Assembly: GCF_003149105.1 (NCBI RefSeq)
Contig: NZ_QGDS01000004.1
Span: 1-64,000 of the forward strand
From: Faecalicatena contorta
GTDB lineage: Bacteria; Bacillota; Clostridia; Lachnospirales; Lachnospiraceae
Length of the DNA: 64,000 bases
Direction of reading: 5' to 3'
Shown here: positions 45,068 to 55,224 of the stretch, piece by piece
Position numbering within the stretch: the stretch's first letter is position 1
How the letters are laid out: each line of letters opens with the position of its first letter
The notes under the pieces: model-generated
Told to the model about the DNA's origin: nothing
The model's database searches: none
Seen by the model: only the letters and a program-made list of their open reading frames with translations
Made by a program: the position numbers and the translations under genes

Positions 45068-45984
45068 TTATCCCTCTGGGGCGCTTTTTCAGGAAGCTGT
45101 GCAAGAATAATGGCAATAAAGACTAAAACACAGCCAAATAATTCTTTTGGTGTCCGCGTTTCATTCATAATTACCCAGCTTGTCAATGCTGCAAACACAG
45201 ACTCCAGACTCAATATCAGGGAAGCCACCGTAGGGTCTGCATTTTTCTGTGCAATTACCTGCAAGGTATAAGCAACTCCGCATGACAGAACGCCTGCATA
45301 AAGCAACGGCAGGTGTGCGGCAAGTATTTCACCCGTTGTCGGTTTTTCCCATATCAGCATAGGAGCCGCACAGAGAATGCCAGATACCAAAAACTGAATA
45401 CAGGACAGCTTCACACCATCCGCCCTGGGTGCAAAATAATCTATAATCAGAATATGTATGGCAAACATAAGGGCGCCTGCCATCATGAGCAAATCTCCGA
45501 AAACAATATAGAACCCTTCCTTTATGCACAAAAAATAAATTCCCACAGTTGCAATTCCCACACCTGCCCAGATTTTAATCCCTACTCTTTTTCCAACAAA
45601 AATCCCAAGTATGGGTACAATTAAAATGTACAATGCTGTTATAAACCCAGCTTTTCCGGCACTGGAATAGAGAAGTCCTACCTGCTGAAAGGAACTTCCT
45701 GCTGCCAGAGCAATCCCGCAAAGGATTCCCCCAATCCACAGTGTTTTCTTATCCTCTTTTCCAGCCTGAGTATGAGAGTCCTGTACACCGGCACTTTTCG
45801 GCCTGCTCTTCCGCCCCAAAATCCAAATCACCGGAAGGAGCACCAGAGCACCCATCAGACATCTGATTGAGTTAAAGGTAAATGGACCTATATAATCCAT
45901 CCCTACACTCTGCGCCACAAAAGCACTTCCCCAAATTAAAGCTGTCAGCATCAGCATACTGTTATTTTTTATTTTCTGTTTCAT
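45040..45984 (-). CDS. EamA/DMT family transporter
   Basis: 314 residues with ten membrane segments in two EamA repeats: MLTALIWGSAFVAQSVGMDY starts the first, and ALTSWVIMNETRTPKELFGCVLVF lies in the second (read ALTSWVIMNETRT). Substrates of this superfamily include amino acids and nucleotide-sugars; none can be assigned. The protein is slightly longer than typical because of a charged loop (KSRPKSAGVQDSHTQAGKED). Its start faces the left boundary of the nitrogenase-like island. Confidence 0.88.
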   Translation of the reverse strand: MKQKIKNNSMLMLTALIWGSAFVAQSVGMDYIGPFTFNSIRCLMGALVLLPVIWILGRKSRPKSAGVQDSHTQAGKEDKKTLWIGGILCGIALAAGSSFQQVGLLYSSAGKAGFITALYILIVPILGIFVGKRVGIKIWAGVGIATVGIYFLCIKEGFYIVFGDLLMMAGALMFAIHILIIDYFAPRADGVKLSCIQFLVSGILCAAPMLIWEKPTTGEILAAHLPLLYAGVLSCGVAYTLQVIAQKNADPTVASLILSLESVFAALTSWVIMNETRTPKELFGCVLVFIAIILAQLPEKAPQRDKKQQQLESS

Positions 45985-46036
45985 GTTCTATGTCGTCCTT
46001 TACTTTTGCATGTTCCCCTTTTGCCTCATACAGTAT

Positions 46037-46069
46037 ATCACTTCTTTAAAACATTTTGTAGGTATTTTT
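46037..46069. repeat. Left direct repeat (att-like), copy of the FGGY kinase 3' end
   Basis: 33 bases, 30 identical to 55756-55788 in the same orientation; the first 21 are identical. On the minus strand it would encode NTYKMF-stop, matching the last codons of the kinase at 55765 (NIYKMF-stop). Duplicated gene 3' ends are typical of integration sites. Confidence 0.75.
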
Positions 46070-46129
46070 CTATTGTTTTGCAGTTACACATTGCTTATTT
46101 TAGACTGGGCCTATCTGCTATGACAAAAC

Positions 46130-46193
46130 AGCAAGCCCCCAATTCCTTGCAAATACTGGGATTGAGGGCATCTTTCACTTTATTTTGCTGCAA
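46130..46193 (-). terminator. Hairpin element at the 3' end of the nitrogenase-like operon
   Basis: On the minus strand GCCCTCAAT...ATTGGGGGC forms the inner stem (one G-U pair), with an outer CAGCAA/TTGCTG pairing and then TTTTG. It begins 17 bases after the stop of the substrate-binding protein. A clearly related copy stands at 55678-55738. Confidence 0.7.
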
Positions 46194-46210
46194 AACTCAA
46201 AATATCCGGC

Positions 46211-47260
46211 CTATTTATATTCCTCGGGAAGTCCATCAAAGAGTTCAAAGCTATTTTCTATTAATTTTTCAACATTTACATCTTCACTAATCATTCCTAT
46301 TTCCTGCATCTCCTTTGCTACTATGCCAAATGCTTCATATGCTCCGCTGGCGGATGGAATATAATTAAATGTTTTTAATACTTCTGCATTGGCTTTTGCA
46401 TCACCTGCTACCCATTCATTATCCACCTGTATCTGAGTTGTTTCATCAGGGTTTTCCTGAACCCAGGCACTTGCCTTTTGAATTGCTATGGTATACTTTT
46501 CTGCAAGCTCAGGGTGTTCTTCCAAAAACTCATTTCTGATATAAATTGAGCAGCAATACTGTTCATTATAAGGTTCATCTATAGCTGAGTCGAATAAAGT
46601 AACAAATCCATATTCATCTGCTGCAATATAAGCAGTCGGATCATTCATTGCAATCGCATCCACTGCTCCGTTTTCCAAAGCCAATGGAAGATCCGCTGCT
46701 CCATATACTACAAATTCTACTTCTGCATTATCAACGTTAACCCCTACACCATTATCTGCCAATACCCTTCTTAAATATATATAAGGGCTTGCTGTATAAC
46801 TTGCAACTCCAACTTTCTTACCCACAAAATCTTTAGCTGATTCAATTCCTGAATCGCTTTTTACCAATACTTTATCACATCCTGTATGTACTCCTGTTGT
46901 AATTTTTGCCGGAAGTCCATTCGCTAATGGATCTACCAGACTTGCCAAAAGAGCAAAATTTACATCTACCTTTCCTGTAGTAATTGCATCAAATCCCGTA
47001 CCAGGATTCAGTTTAATAAGCTCAACATTAATTCCCTGTTCTTCAAAATATCCTTTTTCATATGCAATATGAACTGGAGCTTCGCACAAACTTCCTCCAT
47101 ACCCCACTTTAATAACATAATCATCCTTAACGGCAGTTTCCTGTGTTGAAGTCTGGCTTACCTCTTTACTGTCGCTTTGAGCCTCCTTTTTATCACATCC
47201 TATTACTAATAACATAAATATTGCGCTTACAAGTACTGCTGCTAATTTTTTTACTTTCAT
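46211..47260 (-). CDS. ABC transporter substrate-binding lipoprotein, NitT/TauT (SsuA/NMT1-like)
   Basis: 349 residues. Lipoprotein signal MKVKKLAAVLVSAIFMLLVIGC with lipobox VIGC (start ATG at 47260 after AGGAGG). The binding fold follows: KVGYGGSLCEAPVHIAYEKG, FEEQGINVELIKL, GFDAITTGKVDVNFALL, GKKVGVASYTASPYIYLRR and ENGAVDAIAMNDPTAY. The class binds alkanesulfonates, taurine, nitrate, cyanate or pyrimidine precursors. Cys residues in the mature part (SLCEAP, TGCDK, YCCS) are more frequent than usual. Last gene of the nitrogenase-like operon; it presumably captures the substrate of that enzyme. Confidence 0.9.
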   Translation of the reverse strand: MKVKKLAAVLVSAIFMLLVIGCDKKEAQSDSKEVSQTSTQETAVKDDYVIKVGYGGSLCEAPVHIAYEKGYFEEQGINVELIKLNPGTGFDAITTGKVDVNFALLASLVDPLANGLPAKITTGVHTGCDKVLVKSDSGIESAKDFVGKKVGVASYTASPYIYLRRVLADNGVGVNVDNAEVEFVVYGAADLPLALENGAVDAIAMNDPTAYIAADEYGFVTLFDSAIDEPYNEQYCCSIYIRNEFLEEHPELAEKYTIAIQKASAWVQENPDETTQIQVDNEWVAGDAKANAEVLKTFNYIPSASGAYEAFGIVAKEMQEIGMISEDVNVEKLIENSFELFDGLPEEYK

Positions 47261-47319
47261 AAATAACCTCCTAATATAAAATTTCACTATGTTTATCATT
47301 TATTACAAATCCATTCTCC

Positions 47320-48111
47320 TTATATCATGTATTCAGGCTCCTCCCGCTTACCGGCAAAATCCAGAATCTGTAATATTTTAGTTCTCATGTTCAAAAATTC
47401 CGGCATATCCCTCCCCCTTGGACGTCCCATATCAACATCTATTATATCTTCAATTTTGGCCGGCCTGGCTGACATTACTACAATTCTGTCACTTAGATAA
47501 ATTGCTTCATCTACATCATGAGTCACCATTATCATTGTAGTTTTTCTGTCTTTCCATATTTTAAGCAGTTCATCCTGCATATTCATTCTGGTAAATGCAT
47601 CCAGTGCCCCAAAATGTTCATCCAGAAGAAGCACCTTGGGATGGTTTACCAATGCCCTTGCCAGAGCAGCTCTTTGTGCCATACCTCCAGACAATTGATG
47701 AGGGTATGACTTTTCAAAACCGTCTAAGCCCACCAAATGAATAAACTCATTCACTTCATTTTTTTTATCTTTATAGACTTTTCTCGTTTTCAGCCCATAA
47801 GCTACATTTTCCTTAATATTAAGCCAGGGGAACAGGGTCGGATCCTGAAATACCAATCCTCTCTCATAACCCGCATTTACAATTTTTTCTCCGTCCAGGG
47901 TTACTTCCCCTGAATTCGCCTTATCAAGACCTGCAACCAGTCTTAGAAATGTTGTTTTTCCGCATCCTGAAGGACCAATTAAAGAAATAAACTCTCCTGG
48001 CTTTATGGATACATTTACATCGTTAAGGGCGTATACCTTCTCTCCTTCCGGCTTTATAAAATATTTATGGACATGAAGAGCTTCTATTTTACCATTAATA
48101 TCTTTTACCAT
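47320..48111 (-). CDS. ABC transporter ATPase, NitT/TauT (SsuB/TauB-like)
   Basis: 263 residues. Walker A GPSGCGKTT, Q-loop GLVFQDPTLFPWL, signature LSGGMAQR, Walker B LLLDEHFGALDAF (His where most family members have Pro), and H-loop MVTHDVDEA. The pattern is that of the nitrate/sulfonate/taurine importers. Its start overlaps the permease gene by 7 bases, and the binding-protein gene follows. Confidence 0.93.
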   Translation of the reverse strand: MVKDINGKIEALHVHKYFIKPEGEKVYALNDVNVSIKPGEFISLIGPSGCGKTTFLRLVAGLDKANSGEVTLDGEKIVNAGYERGLVFQDPTLFPWLNIKENVAYGLKTRKVYKDKKNEVNEFIHLVGLDGFEKSYPHQLSGGMAQRAALARALVNHPKVLLLDEHFGALDAFTRMNMQDELLKIWKDRKTTMIMVTHDVDEAIYLSDRIVVMSARPAKIEDIIDVDMGRPRGRDMPEFLNMRTKILQILDFAGKREEPEYMI

Positions 48112-49076
48112 TTAATCACTCCCTTCTGCCATACTAAAATTTTGTCTCTTGCTCTGAACAACAAGGTAATTAACAATGAAAATGTAACGGCTATAGTTAT
48201 CAATCCTGCATAGACATTCGGATAAGAAAGCATATCCTTCTGCCAGTTAATGTACCAGCCAAGCCCATACTTAACCCCCAGCATCTCTGCTGTCATTAAA
48301 GTTAAAAACGAAGCACAGGTCCCATTAAATATTCCAATAAATATGCTGGGCATGGCAGAAGGTACTGCAATTTTAAATATATTTTGAATAGTAGATGCTC
48401 CCAGAGTACTGGACACTTCGAAATATGCCTGCTTCACACCTGAGATACCGGAACTTGTAAGCACTGTCGTTGGAAACCATACCGCAAGCCCTATTAAAAA
48501 AACACTTGCTGTAAAAGAAGTAGGAAATGCAACTAAAGCAATAGGTACCCAGGCGGTAGAAGGTATTGGTCCGATAACCTTTATCACAGGGTTAATCCAG
48601 TAATTCCATGAAGTACTCCATCCTACCAGGATTCCTGTCAAAATCCCCAATATACAGCCTGATAGATAACCCGTTACTAAAAGCTTTCCCGAGTATCCCA
48701 GACATTTTAGCAAGAATGCCCCGTCCTTTATAAACACCCTGAAAATTATTTCGGGGCTGGGAAAATAAATGCTTGGAATTAACATAAATTTAATGGTTGC
48801 AAGATTGTATAAATTTAGCAGTAAAAATGCAACTCCTATAAACCAGCTTTTATGGGCCATTTTTTTACGAAAACTTTTATGAAATATAGTAATAATCATA
48901 ACAACAGTGTAAATTACCAGCATAAGAATTAAAAAACCAGTATAGTAGGCAAATTCCTTTTGCGTATAATTCTTATTAGCCGGCAGTAATATATGTAGTA
49001 TCAGAGACAGGCTTAAGCTTATAATCGGCACCAGTACTCTAATATCCAATCCTGCCGGATATTTCTTTTTTTCCAT
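48105..49076 (-). CDS. ABC transporter permease, NitT/TauT (SsuC-like) with N-terminal membrane extension
   Basis: 323 residues, compared with about 250-260 for SsuC/TauC. The C-terminal two thirds are the permease: STLGASTIQNIFKIAVPSAMP is the EAA coupling loop, and SAWVPIALVAF-like PIPSTAWVPIALVAFP precedes it. The first 100 residues add about three extra membrane segments (VPIISLSLSLILHILLP, FLILMLVIYTVVMIITIF, WFIGVAFLLLNLYNLATI) joined by a basic loop, which ordinary members lack. It follows the NifD-like gene by 74 bases and overlaps the ATPase gene. Confidence 0.9.
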   Translation of the reverse strand: MEKKKYPAGLDIRVLVPIISLSLSLILHILLPANKNYTQKEFAYYTGFLILMLVIYTVVMIITIFHKSFRKKMAHKSWFIGVAFLLLNLYNLATIKFMLIPSIYFPSPEIIFRVFIKDGAFLLKCLGYSGKLLVTGYLSGCILGILTGILVGWSTSWNYWINPVIKVIGPIPSTAWVPIALVAFPTSFTASVFLIGLAVWFPTTVLTSSGISGVKQAYFEVSSTLGASTIQNIFKIAVPSAMPSIFIGIFNGTCASFLTLMTAEMLGVKYGLGWYINWQKDMLSYPNVYAGLITIAVTFSLLITLLFRARDKILVWQKGVIKW

Positions 49077-49150
49077 CTTTTTCTCCTTTTAAAAAGGGAC
49101 CTGAATTAATAGTTAGTTAATTCAAGTCTCCAATTTTTTTGGTCAACCTT

Positions 49151-50653
49151 CTAATTTTCTTTAATATAGGTGTATGGATTTTTTTCATACCAGGATTCTT
49201 TAAATGGCAATGGCCTGTATTTTTTTATATTTTTATTAAACTGATAATTCTTTACAACTCTTGCTAACCGCCTTCCAATCTCAAATACTCCTGTATACCC
49301 CATATAATTATAGCTGGGCCCATAAAGGGGAAGAATTGGCAGGCCATGTTTTGCACTAATGTTATTGCCTCCTGTATGAATAACAATTACGTCCGGCTTA
49401 ATCTTCCTGACTATATTAGCCTGCTCAAAAGGATGCTGAGTTGCTATATTGATAGATACATCATCAATATTTTCTAAGGATTCAAAGATAGGCTCTACAA
49501 ACTTGTCAATATGATGCCCTTTTAGTCCGACAATTTCCATATTAAAGTCCTGAAGCACCTCTGCAGTAGATAATATTCTAACCTCTCCGCCGCCTATAAA
49601 GACCTTTTTTCCTTTTAATATTTCCCGGAATGTATCAAGGCTTTTATTTAGAATTTCATTTTCTTTTTCAATTAAAGACTTTGCTTCATCCTCCAGGTGG
49701 AAGAATTCAGCAATTTTTAATATCCATCTGTCTGTATTTTTACGTCCGATGGGTATGGTATCAATGATATAAGGGATCCCAAAGTTTTCTTTTAAAAACT
49801 GTAAATAATAATCATCATGGGTACCACATATACTTACATTCAACGCTGCTTCTAAAGAAATAGAAAAATCATCAGGTTCAGAATAACAGGGCAGAAATGT
49901 AACCTCTAAGCCTAAAGCTTTTAGTAATCTTTCAAGCTCAACTTCATCTTGCCGGCTCATGGAACCCACATTAAAAATATTAACTTTTCTGCTGATTCTG
50001 TAATCTCTGTCAATCTTATCCTTATCTGATTCTGTGAGTTTTCTCCATTCTCCATAAGGATTTACCAGTTTCTTCATAATTCCATTATAAGCAGCATCAT
50101 AGGCAGTAGCCATAACCTTTGTTTTAAATCCTTCACAGTTTACCGGTACCAGTTTTGCAGCCACATCACTTTGAAGGGACTGTACAATTCCATCAACATC
50201 ATCACCAATCAGAGCCGGCACACAGGAACTTACTACTATGATTGTTTCCGGCCTGTATTCTTTATCTGCAAAAAGCACCGTTTTTCTAAGACTTTCTTCT
50301 CCTCCCCCAATAACTGCAGACTCATCCAGATTTGTACTTAGCCAAATGGTTCCGTTTGCCTGAGGATCTCTTAGCCGTTTATAAAACTTTCCTGTTCCAA
50401 TGGTTGCCGTAGAACAAAATCCACATCCTATAGGGCCATGCATAATAACTACTGCATTACGTATGGTATTAAGTATTCCAAGACTTAACGTAAACTGGCA
50501 GCCATAAGTCTGGGAAAAGCTTCTGTTAGCTGCATTTAAACAGCCTCCCTTATTCATGCTGCATTTTAATTCTCTGCACGTTCCTCCAAAAGCAATTCCT
50601 GCCTTTAAACGCTCTTCTCTAGCGGGTGCTGAATTTTCTACCTGATAGCTCAT
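49151..50653 (-). CDS. Nitrogenase-like component 1 subunit, NifD-like (putative catalytic subunit)
   Basis: 500 residues. The three cysteines expected at a P-cluster-type site are present: SQTYGCQF (Cys52), HGPIGCGFC (Cys77) and SSCVPALIGDD (Cys144). The Cys that holds the catalytic cofactor in NifD (Cys275 there) has an equivalent in NVSICGTHDDYY (Cys276). The cofactor His of NifD (His442, in GIPFRQMH) falls on Tyr444 in GLPILPLY, so one ligand differs. Extra N-terminal cysteines (Cys26, 31, 38) are unusual. With the adjacent NifK-like protein it probably forms a heterotetramer that reduces an imported substrate. It is too divergent to be called nitrogenase. Confidence 0.85.
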   Translation of the reverse strand: MSYQVENSAPAREERLKAGIAFGGTCRELKCSMNKGGCLNAANRSFSQTYGCQFTLSLGILNTIRNAVVIMHGPIGCGFCSTATIGTGKFYKRLRDPQANGTIWLSTNLDESAVIGGGEESLRKTVLFADKEYRPETIIVVSSCVPALIGDDVDGIVQSLQSDVAAKLVPVNCEGFKTKVMATAYDAAYNGIMKKLVNPYGEWRKLTESDKDKIDRDYRISRKVNIFNVGSMSRQDEVELERLLKALGLEVTFLPCYSEPDDFSISLEAALNVSICGTHDDYYLQFLKENFGIPYIIDTIPIGRKNTDRWILKIAEFFHLEDEAKSLIEKENEILNKSLDTFREILKGKKVFIGGGEVRILSTAEVLQDFNMEIVGLKGHHIDKFVEPIFESLENIDDVSINIATQHPFEQANIVRKIKPDVIVIHTGGNNISAKHGLPILPLYGPSYNYMGYTGVFEIGRRLARVVKNYQFNKNIKKYRPLPFKESWYEKNPYTYIKEN

Positions 50654-50665
50654 TCTTCTCCTCCC

Positions 50666-52009
50666 TTATCTGCCTGCTACTAATAACGAAAATATATCTT
50701 CGGTCAATGTAAGTGCACCGTTTATGCCTGCATAGGAACGATTGAATATAACACGGTTAGTTACAGGAAAGGCGATGGATAATAATGGATAATTAAATTC
50801 ATCTGCAAAATCCCTTTCAATCACACTGCCTAATATAAATCCTGGCCCCATGGCGTCATAATATCTTTCATTTCGATCTGCCGGCCACAGTTCTCTAATA
50901 TATTTTTTTACTGCCGAAGCATCCGTATCAAATTTTACTAAAGGCTTTAATTCGGAATCATAATTCTCAAATCTGGACTCCAGCCTGCTCTTTTGATCTT
51001 CTGTTAAAAAATCTGTTATCATTGCCAACTGGGGAAGCCATCCTAATTCATCTGATATAAACCGGCTGACTGACGGTGCATAATTGGCATCTGCTACAAC
51101 AATTCCGTATCTTTGTAAATCAATATCGTTATAAATATCCGTAATTCTTTCAAAATAATCAAAATAAGTCTCTTTCTCTGCTTCAAGAGCTTTTTCAATT
51201 ACCTCATTATCTATATTTAAAGCTTCTCCAACCTCATATAAAAATTTTTCAACCTGCAAATAACCTATAGGAAGACCTGTCAGCAAATAGGGAATCTTAT
51301 GTATCTCCTCAAAGACTTTGGCTGTTTCCACTCCATATACATCTGATAAAACTATCGTAAGACTTGCATTTCCAGCCTCTTTAAAATTATCCAGGGTTTC
51401 TCCTTCTCCTACAAAAGTATTGGAATCTATTCCAATAAGCTCCAATATCCTTTTAATTTCCTTTAAATTCCCTTTATAAAATACGTCTTCTCCCGGAACA
51501 ATTCCGATTACATTCACCTTACAGACTTTTTTTTCTTCTTCCGCCTCTATGTATTCTTTCGCCAATGCAGAAAATACCATATCATAACCAGTATAGGAGT
51601 TGCCCTGAAAGCTTGGCGTAGATACCGGAATTACAGGTTTATCATTTTCTTCGAATTCTCTGGCTACCGAATAGATGTCATCACCAATCATCTCCACCAT
51701 ACATCCGGTTACAATAACATAAATGTCACCATCCATAATCTCTATTGTTTTCTCAACCTGCTCCGCAAGCCTGTCTTCTCCCCCAAATACTACGTTTTTC
51801 TCGATAATATTGCTGCTGGGCAATGCAGCTCCTCCACAATATCCTCCGCCAAAGTAGGCTGCCCCTGCATTGATTCCATTGTAAACATTGTAGCCGCATC
51901 CGGTAGAAGAGTGAATAATTGGAATTGCTCTTGGAATAGCCCGTAATAAGGATAAGGCCCCTCCCAATGCACACCCGTACCTGGGTCTGTCAACATACTT
52001 CCCCATCAT
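50666..52009 (-). CDS. Nitrogenase-like component 1 subunit, NifK-like
   Basis: 447 residues, shorter at the N-terminus than NifK. Cysteines for a P-cluster-type site: RPRYGCALGG (Cys13), SSTGCGYN (Cys38) and VTGCMVEMIGDD (Cys103); Cys58 is extra. The C-terminus (DAMGPGFILGSVIERDFADE, then FPVTNRVIFNRSYAGINGAL) follows the last domain of NifK. There is no catalytic-cofactor Cys, as expected for the beta subunit. Start: ATG at 52009 or at 52006, both after AGGAGG. It lies 12 bases before the NifD-like gene, so component 1 is encoded in K-D order, the reverse of the usual D-K. Confidence 0.85.
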   Translation of the reverse strand: MMGKYVDRPRYGCALGGALSLLRAIPRAIPIIHSSTGCGYNVYNGINAGAAYFGGGYCGGAALPSSNIIEKNVVFGGEDRLAEQVEKTIEIMDGDIYVIVTGCMVEMIGDDIYSVAREFEENDKPVIPVSTPSFQGNSYTGYDMVFSALAKEYIEAEEEKKVCKVNVIGIVPGEDVFYKGNLKEIKRILELIGIDSNTFVGEGETLDNFKEAGNASLTIVLSDVYGVETAKVFEEIHKIPYLLTGLPIGYLQVEKFLYEVGEALNIDNEVIEKALEAEKETYFDYFERITDIYNDIDLQRYGIVVADANYAPSVSRFISDELGWLPQLAMITDFLTEDQKSRLESRFENYDSELKPLVKFDTDASAVKKYIRELWPADRNERYYDAMGPGFILGSVIERDFADEFNYPLLSIAFPVTNRVIFNRSYAGINGALTLTEDIFSLLVAGR

Positions 52010-52073
52010 TTTCCCTCCTTAATTTCTTCATTTTAAAAACAACTTTTCCCATACTGTAACCACATCTCTTTCT

Positions 52074-53012
52074 CTAATTAATCCAATCATATAATGGAGT
52101 TGACAGGTATCTTTCTCCTGTATCCGGCAAAATTACCACTATATTTTTTCCTTCATTCTCTTTCCTTTTTGCAACCTGGGCTGCTGCAAAAGCTGCTGCT
52201 CCTGAAGATATTCCTACTAATAATCCTTCTGTTCTTGATAAGTCCTGTGATGCTTCAAAGGCTTCTTCGTTTTGTACTTTAAATATCTCATCTATTACAT
52301 CTGTATCCAGTACCTTAGGAATAAATCCGGCTCCAATACCCTGAATCTTATGAGGACCCGGCGCACCTCCTGATAATACGGGAGAAGGGTACGGTTCTAC
52401 AGCAATTATTTTAATATCAGGATTCTTTTCCTTTAGAGCCCTTCCTACACCTGTAATCGTACCTCCCGTTCCTACCCCGGCAACGAAGATATCTATCTTT
52501 CCCTCCAGGTCTCTCCATATTTCCTGAGCGGTGGTCTCTTTATGTACCCGGGCATTCGCAGGATTATTAAACTGCTGTGGAATAAAAGAATGAGGAAATA
52601 CTGCCGAAAGCTCTTCTGCTTTTCTTATGGCCCCCTTCATTCCATCCTTACCGGGAGTTAATACCAATTCTGCTCTTAAAGCAGATAAAAGCTTTCTTCT
52701 CTCTACAGACATGGTATCCGGCATGGTCAAGATAATTTTATACCCCTTGGAAGCTGCCACAAAAGCCAAGCCTACACCTGTATTTCCGCTGGTAGGTTCA
52801 ATAATAACTGTGTTTTTATTAATCAGGCCTTTTTCTTCTGCATCTTCAATCATTGCCAGGGCAATTCTGTCCTTTACAGAACCCAATGGATTAAAATATT
52901 CCAGTTTAGCAATTAGATTACTTCTGATTTCTTTTTCTTCGCTATAGTCTGTTAACTGTAATAATGGAGTGTTTCCTATTAGTTCTGTAAGTTTTTTTGC
53001 TATTTTTGCCAT
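52074..53012 (-). CDS. cysK: Cysteine synthase (O-acetylserine sulfhydrylase)
   Basis: 312 residues. PLP enzyme making cysteine from O-acetylserine and sulfide. PLP lysine in [29 protein letters not shown] for the substrate loop, [15 protein letters not shown] for phosphate binding, and [11 protein letters not shown] near the end. It sits inside the nitrogenase-like operon between the reductase and component 1, 12 bases before the NifH-like gene stop region, implying that the operon supplies sulfide. Confidence 0.95.
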   Translation of the reverse strand: MAKIAKKLTELIGNTPLLQLTDYSEEKEIRSNLIAKLEYFNPLGSVKDRIALAMIEDAEEKGLINKNTVIIEPTSGNTGVGLAFVAASKGYKIILTMPDTMSVERRKLLSALRAELVLTPGKDGMKGAIRKAEELSAVFPHSFIPQQFNNPANARVHKETTAQEIWRDLEGKIDIFVAGVGTGGTITGVGRALKEKNPDIKIIAVEPYPSPVLSGGAPGPHKIQGIGAGFIPKVLDTDVIDEIFKVQNEEAFEASQDLSRTEGLLVGISSGAAAFAAAQVAKRKENEGKNIVVILPDTGERYLSTPLYDWIN

Positions 53013-53024
53013 AATCTCTCTCCT

Positions 53025-53906
<882 letters not shown>

Positions 53907-53920
53907 TTATAGCTTTTTGG

Positions 53921-54262
53921 TTATCTCAGCCTTCTGTCATATTGAATTATTTTTTGAACCGCATAATCTACAAAATGAGGGATTGCGTAGGGAGTAATTC
54001 CTATTTCTTTCAAATATAATTCTGCACCAGGGCCAATTTGGGAACAGAGTATATATTTACAGTCAGAAATAACTTCCCCAACTTTGGACAACCGCTCTTC
54101 ACTATGTTCTCCGCCATTACATGGAGGTGTGACTTTCCTTTTTTCAAGGAAATGACTTTCTCCTTTCTCATCCACTTTCACTATTAGAAATTCTTTTGTA
54201 TGGCCAAAATGCTGGTTCACTACTTTACCATCCGTGGATGCAATTCCAATCTTATATTCCAT
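53921..54262 (-). CDS. NifX/NafY-like nitrogenase cofactor-binding protein
   Basis: 113 residues from the ATG at 54262 (AGGTGG ahead). It has the dinitrogenase-cofactor domain pattern: KIGIASTDGKVVNQHFGHT, CNGGEHSEERLSKV, and ILCSQIGPGAELYLKEIGI. The domain binds iron-sulfur cofactor precursors and in many organisms is fused to the C-terminus of NifB. Here it is a separate gene directly after the NifB-like gene, so the two probably form a split NifB-NifX pair. Confidence 0.88.
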   Translation of the reverse strand: MEYKIGIASTDGKVVNQHFGHTKEFLIVKVDEKGESHFLEKRKVTPPCNGGEHSEERLSKVGEVISDCKYILCSQIGPGAELYLKEIGITPYAIPHFVDYAVQKIIQYDRRLR

Positions 54263-54293
54263 ATTTGTCACCACCTTATTTATCTTTCAGACA

Positions 54294-55196
54294 TTAGCCA
54301 TGGGAAAAAGTCTGTTCTATTCCCCTATAATCATAAAGTAAGTCTGCCACCTCTTTCCTGCCGGGAATTCCACAGGCATCTGCCCTGCATCTTTGACAAT
54401 GCCTGAAAACCGGCAGATATTTTTCCGCTGTCTGCCTGGCCTTATGTAAGTCATTACAAGTGGGTTCTGCTTTGTCTGCAAACATATGCTGGGGAATCAG
54501 CGGTATAATGTTTATAAAGGAAGCTCCCAGCTCTGCTGCGGTTTTGGCTATTTCTTCAATATGTCCGTCATTTACTCCAGGTATTAAAACAACATTAATT
54601 TTTATTACCGCACCTAACTCAACAGCTTTTTTAATACCTTTTTTCTGAGCTTCAATTAAGATTTCTGCTCCCTCAAGTCCCTCATACTTTTTACCTCCGT
54701 ACATGATAAAAAGACAAATATCCTTTAGGATACAGGCATTTACTGCATTTACTGTAACTGTTATGGTTCTGACACCTACTTCAACAAGTTTTTCTGCATA
54801 ATTTTCCAGTAAAAGTCCATTGGTACTAAGACAATTGATAAGATCAGGATGTCTTTTGCTTATAAGCTCGAATGTATCTATGGCGAAACAGGTATCTAAT
54901 GTGTCTCCCGGTCCTGCAATTCCGGCTACAGTAATTTCCGGACAAAGTTCCAATGCTTTTTTTACAATGTCTGCTGCCTCCTGTGGCTTTAAAAGCTTGC
55001 CCGTGACTCCTGGTCTTTGCTCTAATTTGTTAATACTTCTTTTACAAAAAGCACATTGAATGTTGCAGGTAGGACTGACCGGCAAATGTACTCTTCCTTT
55101 GTTTACATTAGGACCTTGACCAAAACATGGATGCCTGTTAGAAACATAGGCAAGTTTCTCTTTATTTGGTTCTAGTGTTAAACTCATAGAATCCAA
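54294..55196 (-). CDS. NifB-like radical SAM cofactor maturase
   Basis: 300 residues. NifB assembles the carbide-containing 8Fe core (NifB-co) of nitrogenase cofactors. Radical SAM motif CNIQCAFC (Cys44, 48, 51) preceded by RHPCFGQG (Cys24) and followed by QRPGVTGK, as in NifB; GIAGPGDTL for SAM binding; and C-terminal cysteines in RHCQRCRADACGIPG. The presence of a NifB-like gene implies a complex cofactor in component 1. The usual C-terminal NifX domain is encoded separately. AAGGAGG ribosome site; a terminator-like hairpin stands 29 bases upstream. Confidence 0.92.
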   Translation of the reverse strand: MDSMSLTLEPNKEKLAYVSNRHPCFGQGPNVNKGRVHLPVSPTCNIQCAFCKRSINKLEQRPGVTGKLLKPQEAADIVKKALELCPEITVAGIAGPGDTLDTCFAIDTFELISKRHPDLINCLSTNGLLLENYAEKLVEVGVRTITVTVNAVNACILKDICLFIMYGGKKYEGLEGAEILIEAQKKGIKKAVELGAVIKINVVLIPGVNDGHIEEIAKTAAELGASFINIIPLIPQHMFADKAEPTCNDLHKARQTAEKYLPVFRHCQRCRADACGIPGRKEVADLLYDYRGIEQTFSHG

Positions 55197-55224
55197 ACCT
55201 CCTTCATTTCAATTTGGGTAAAAT

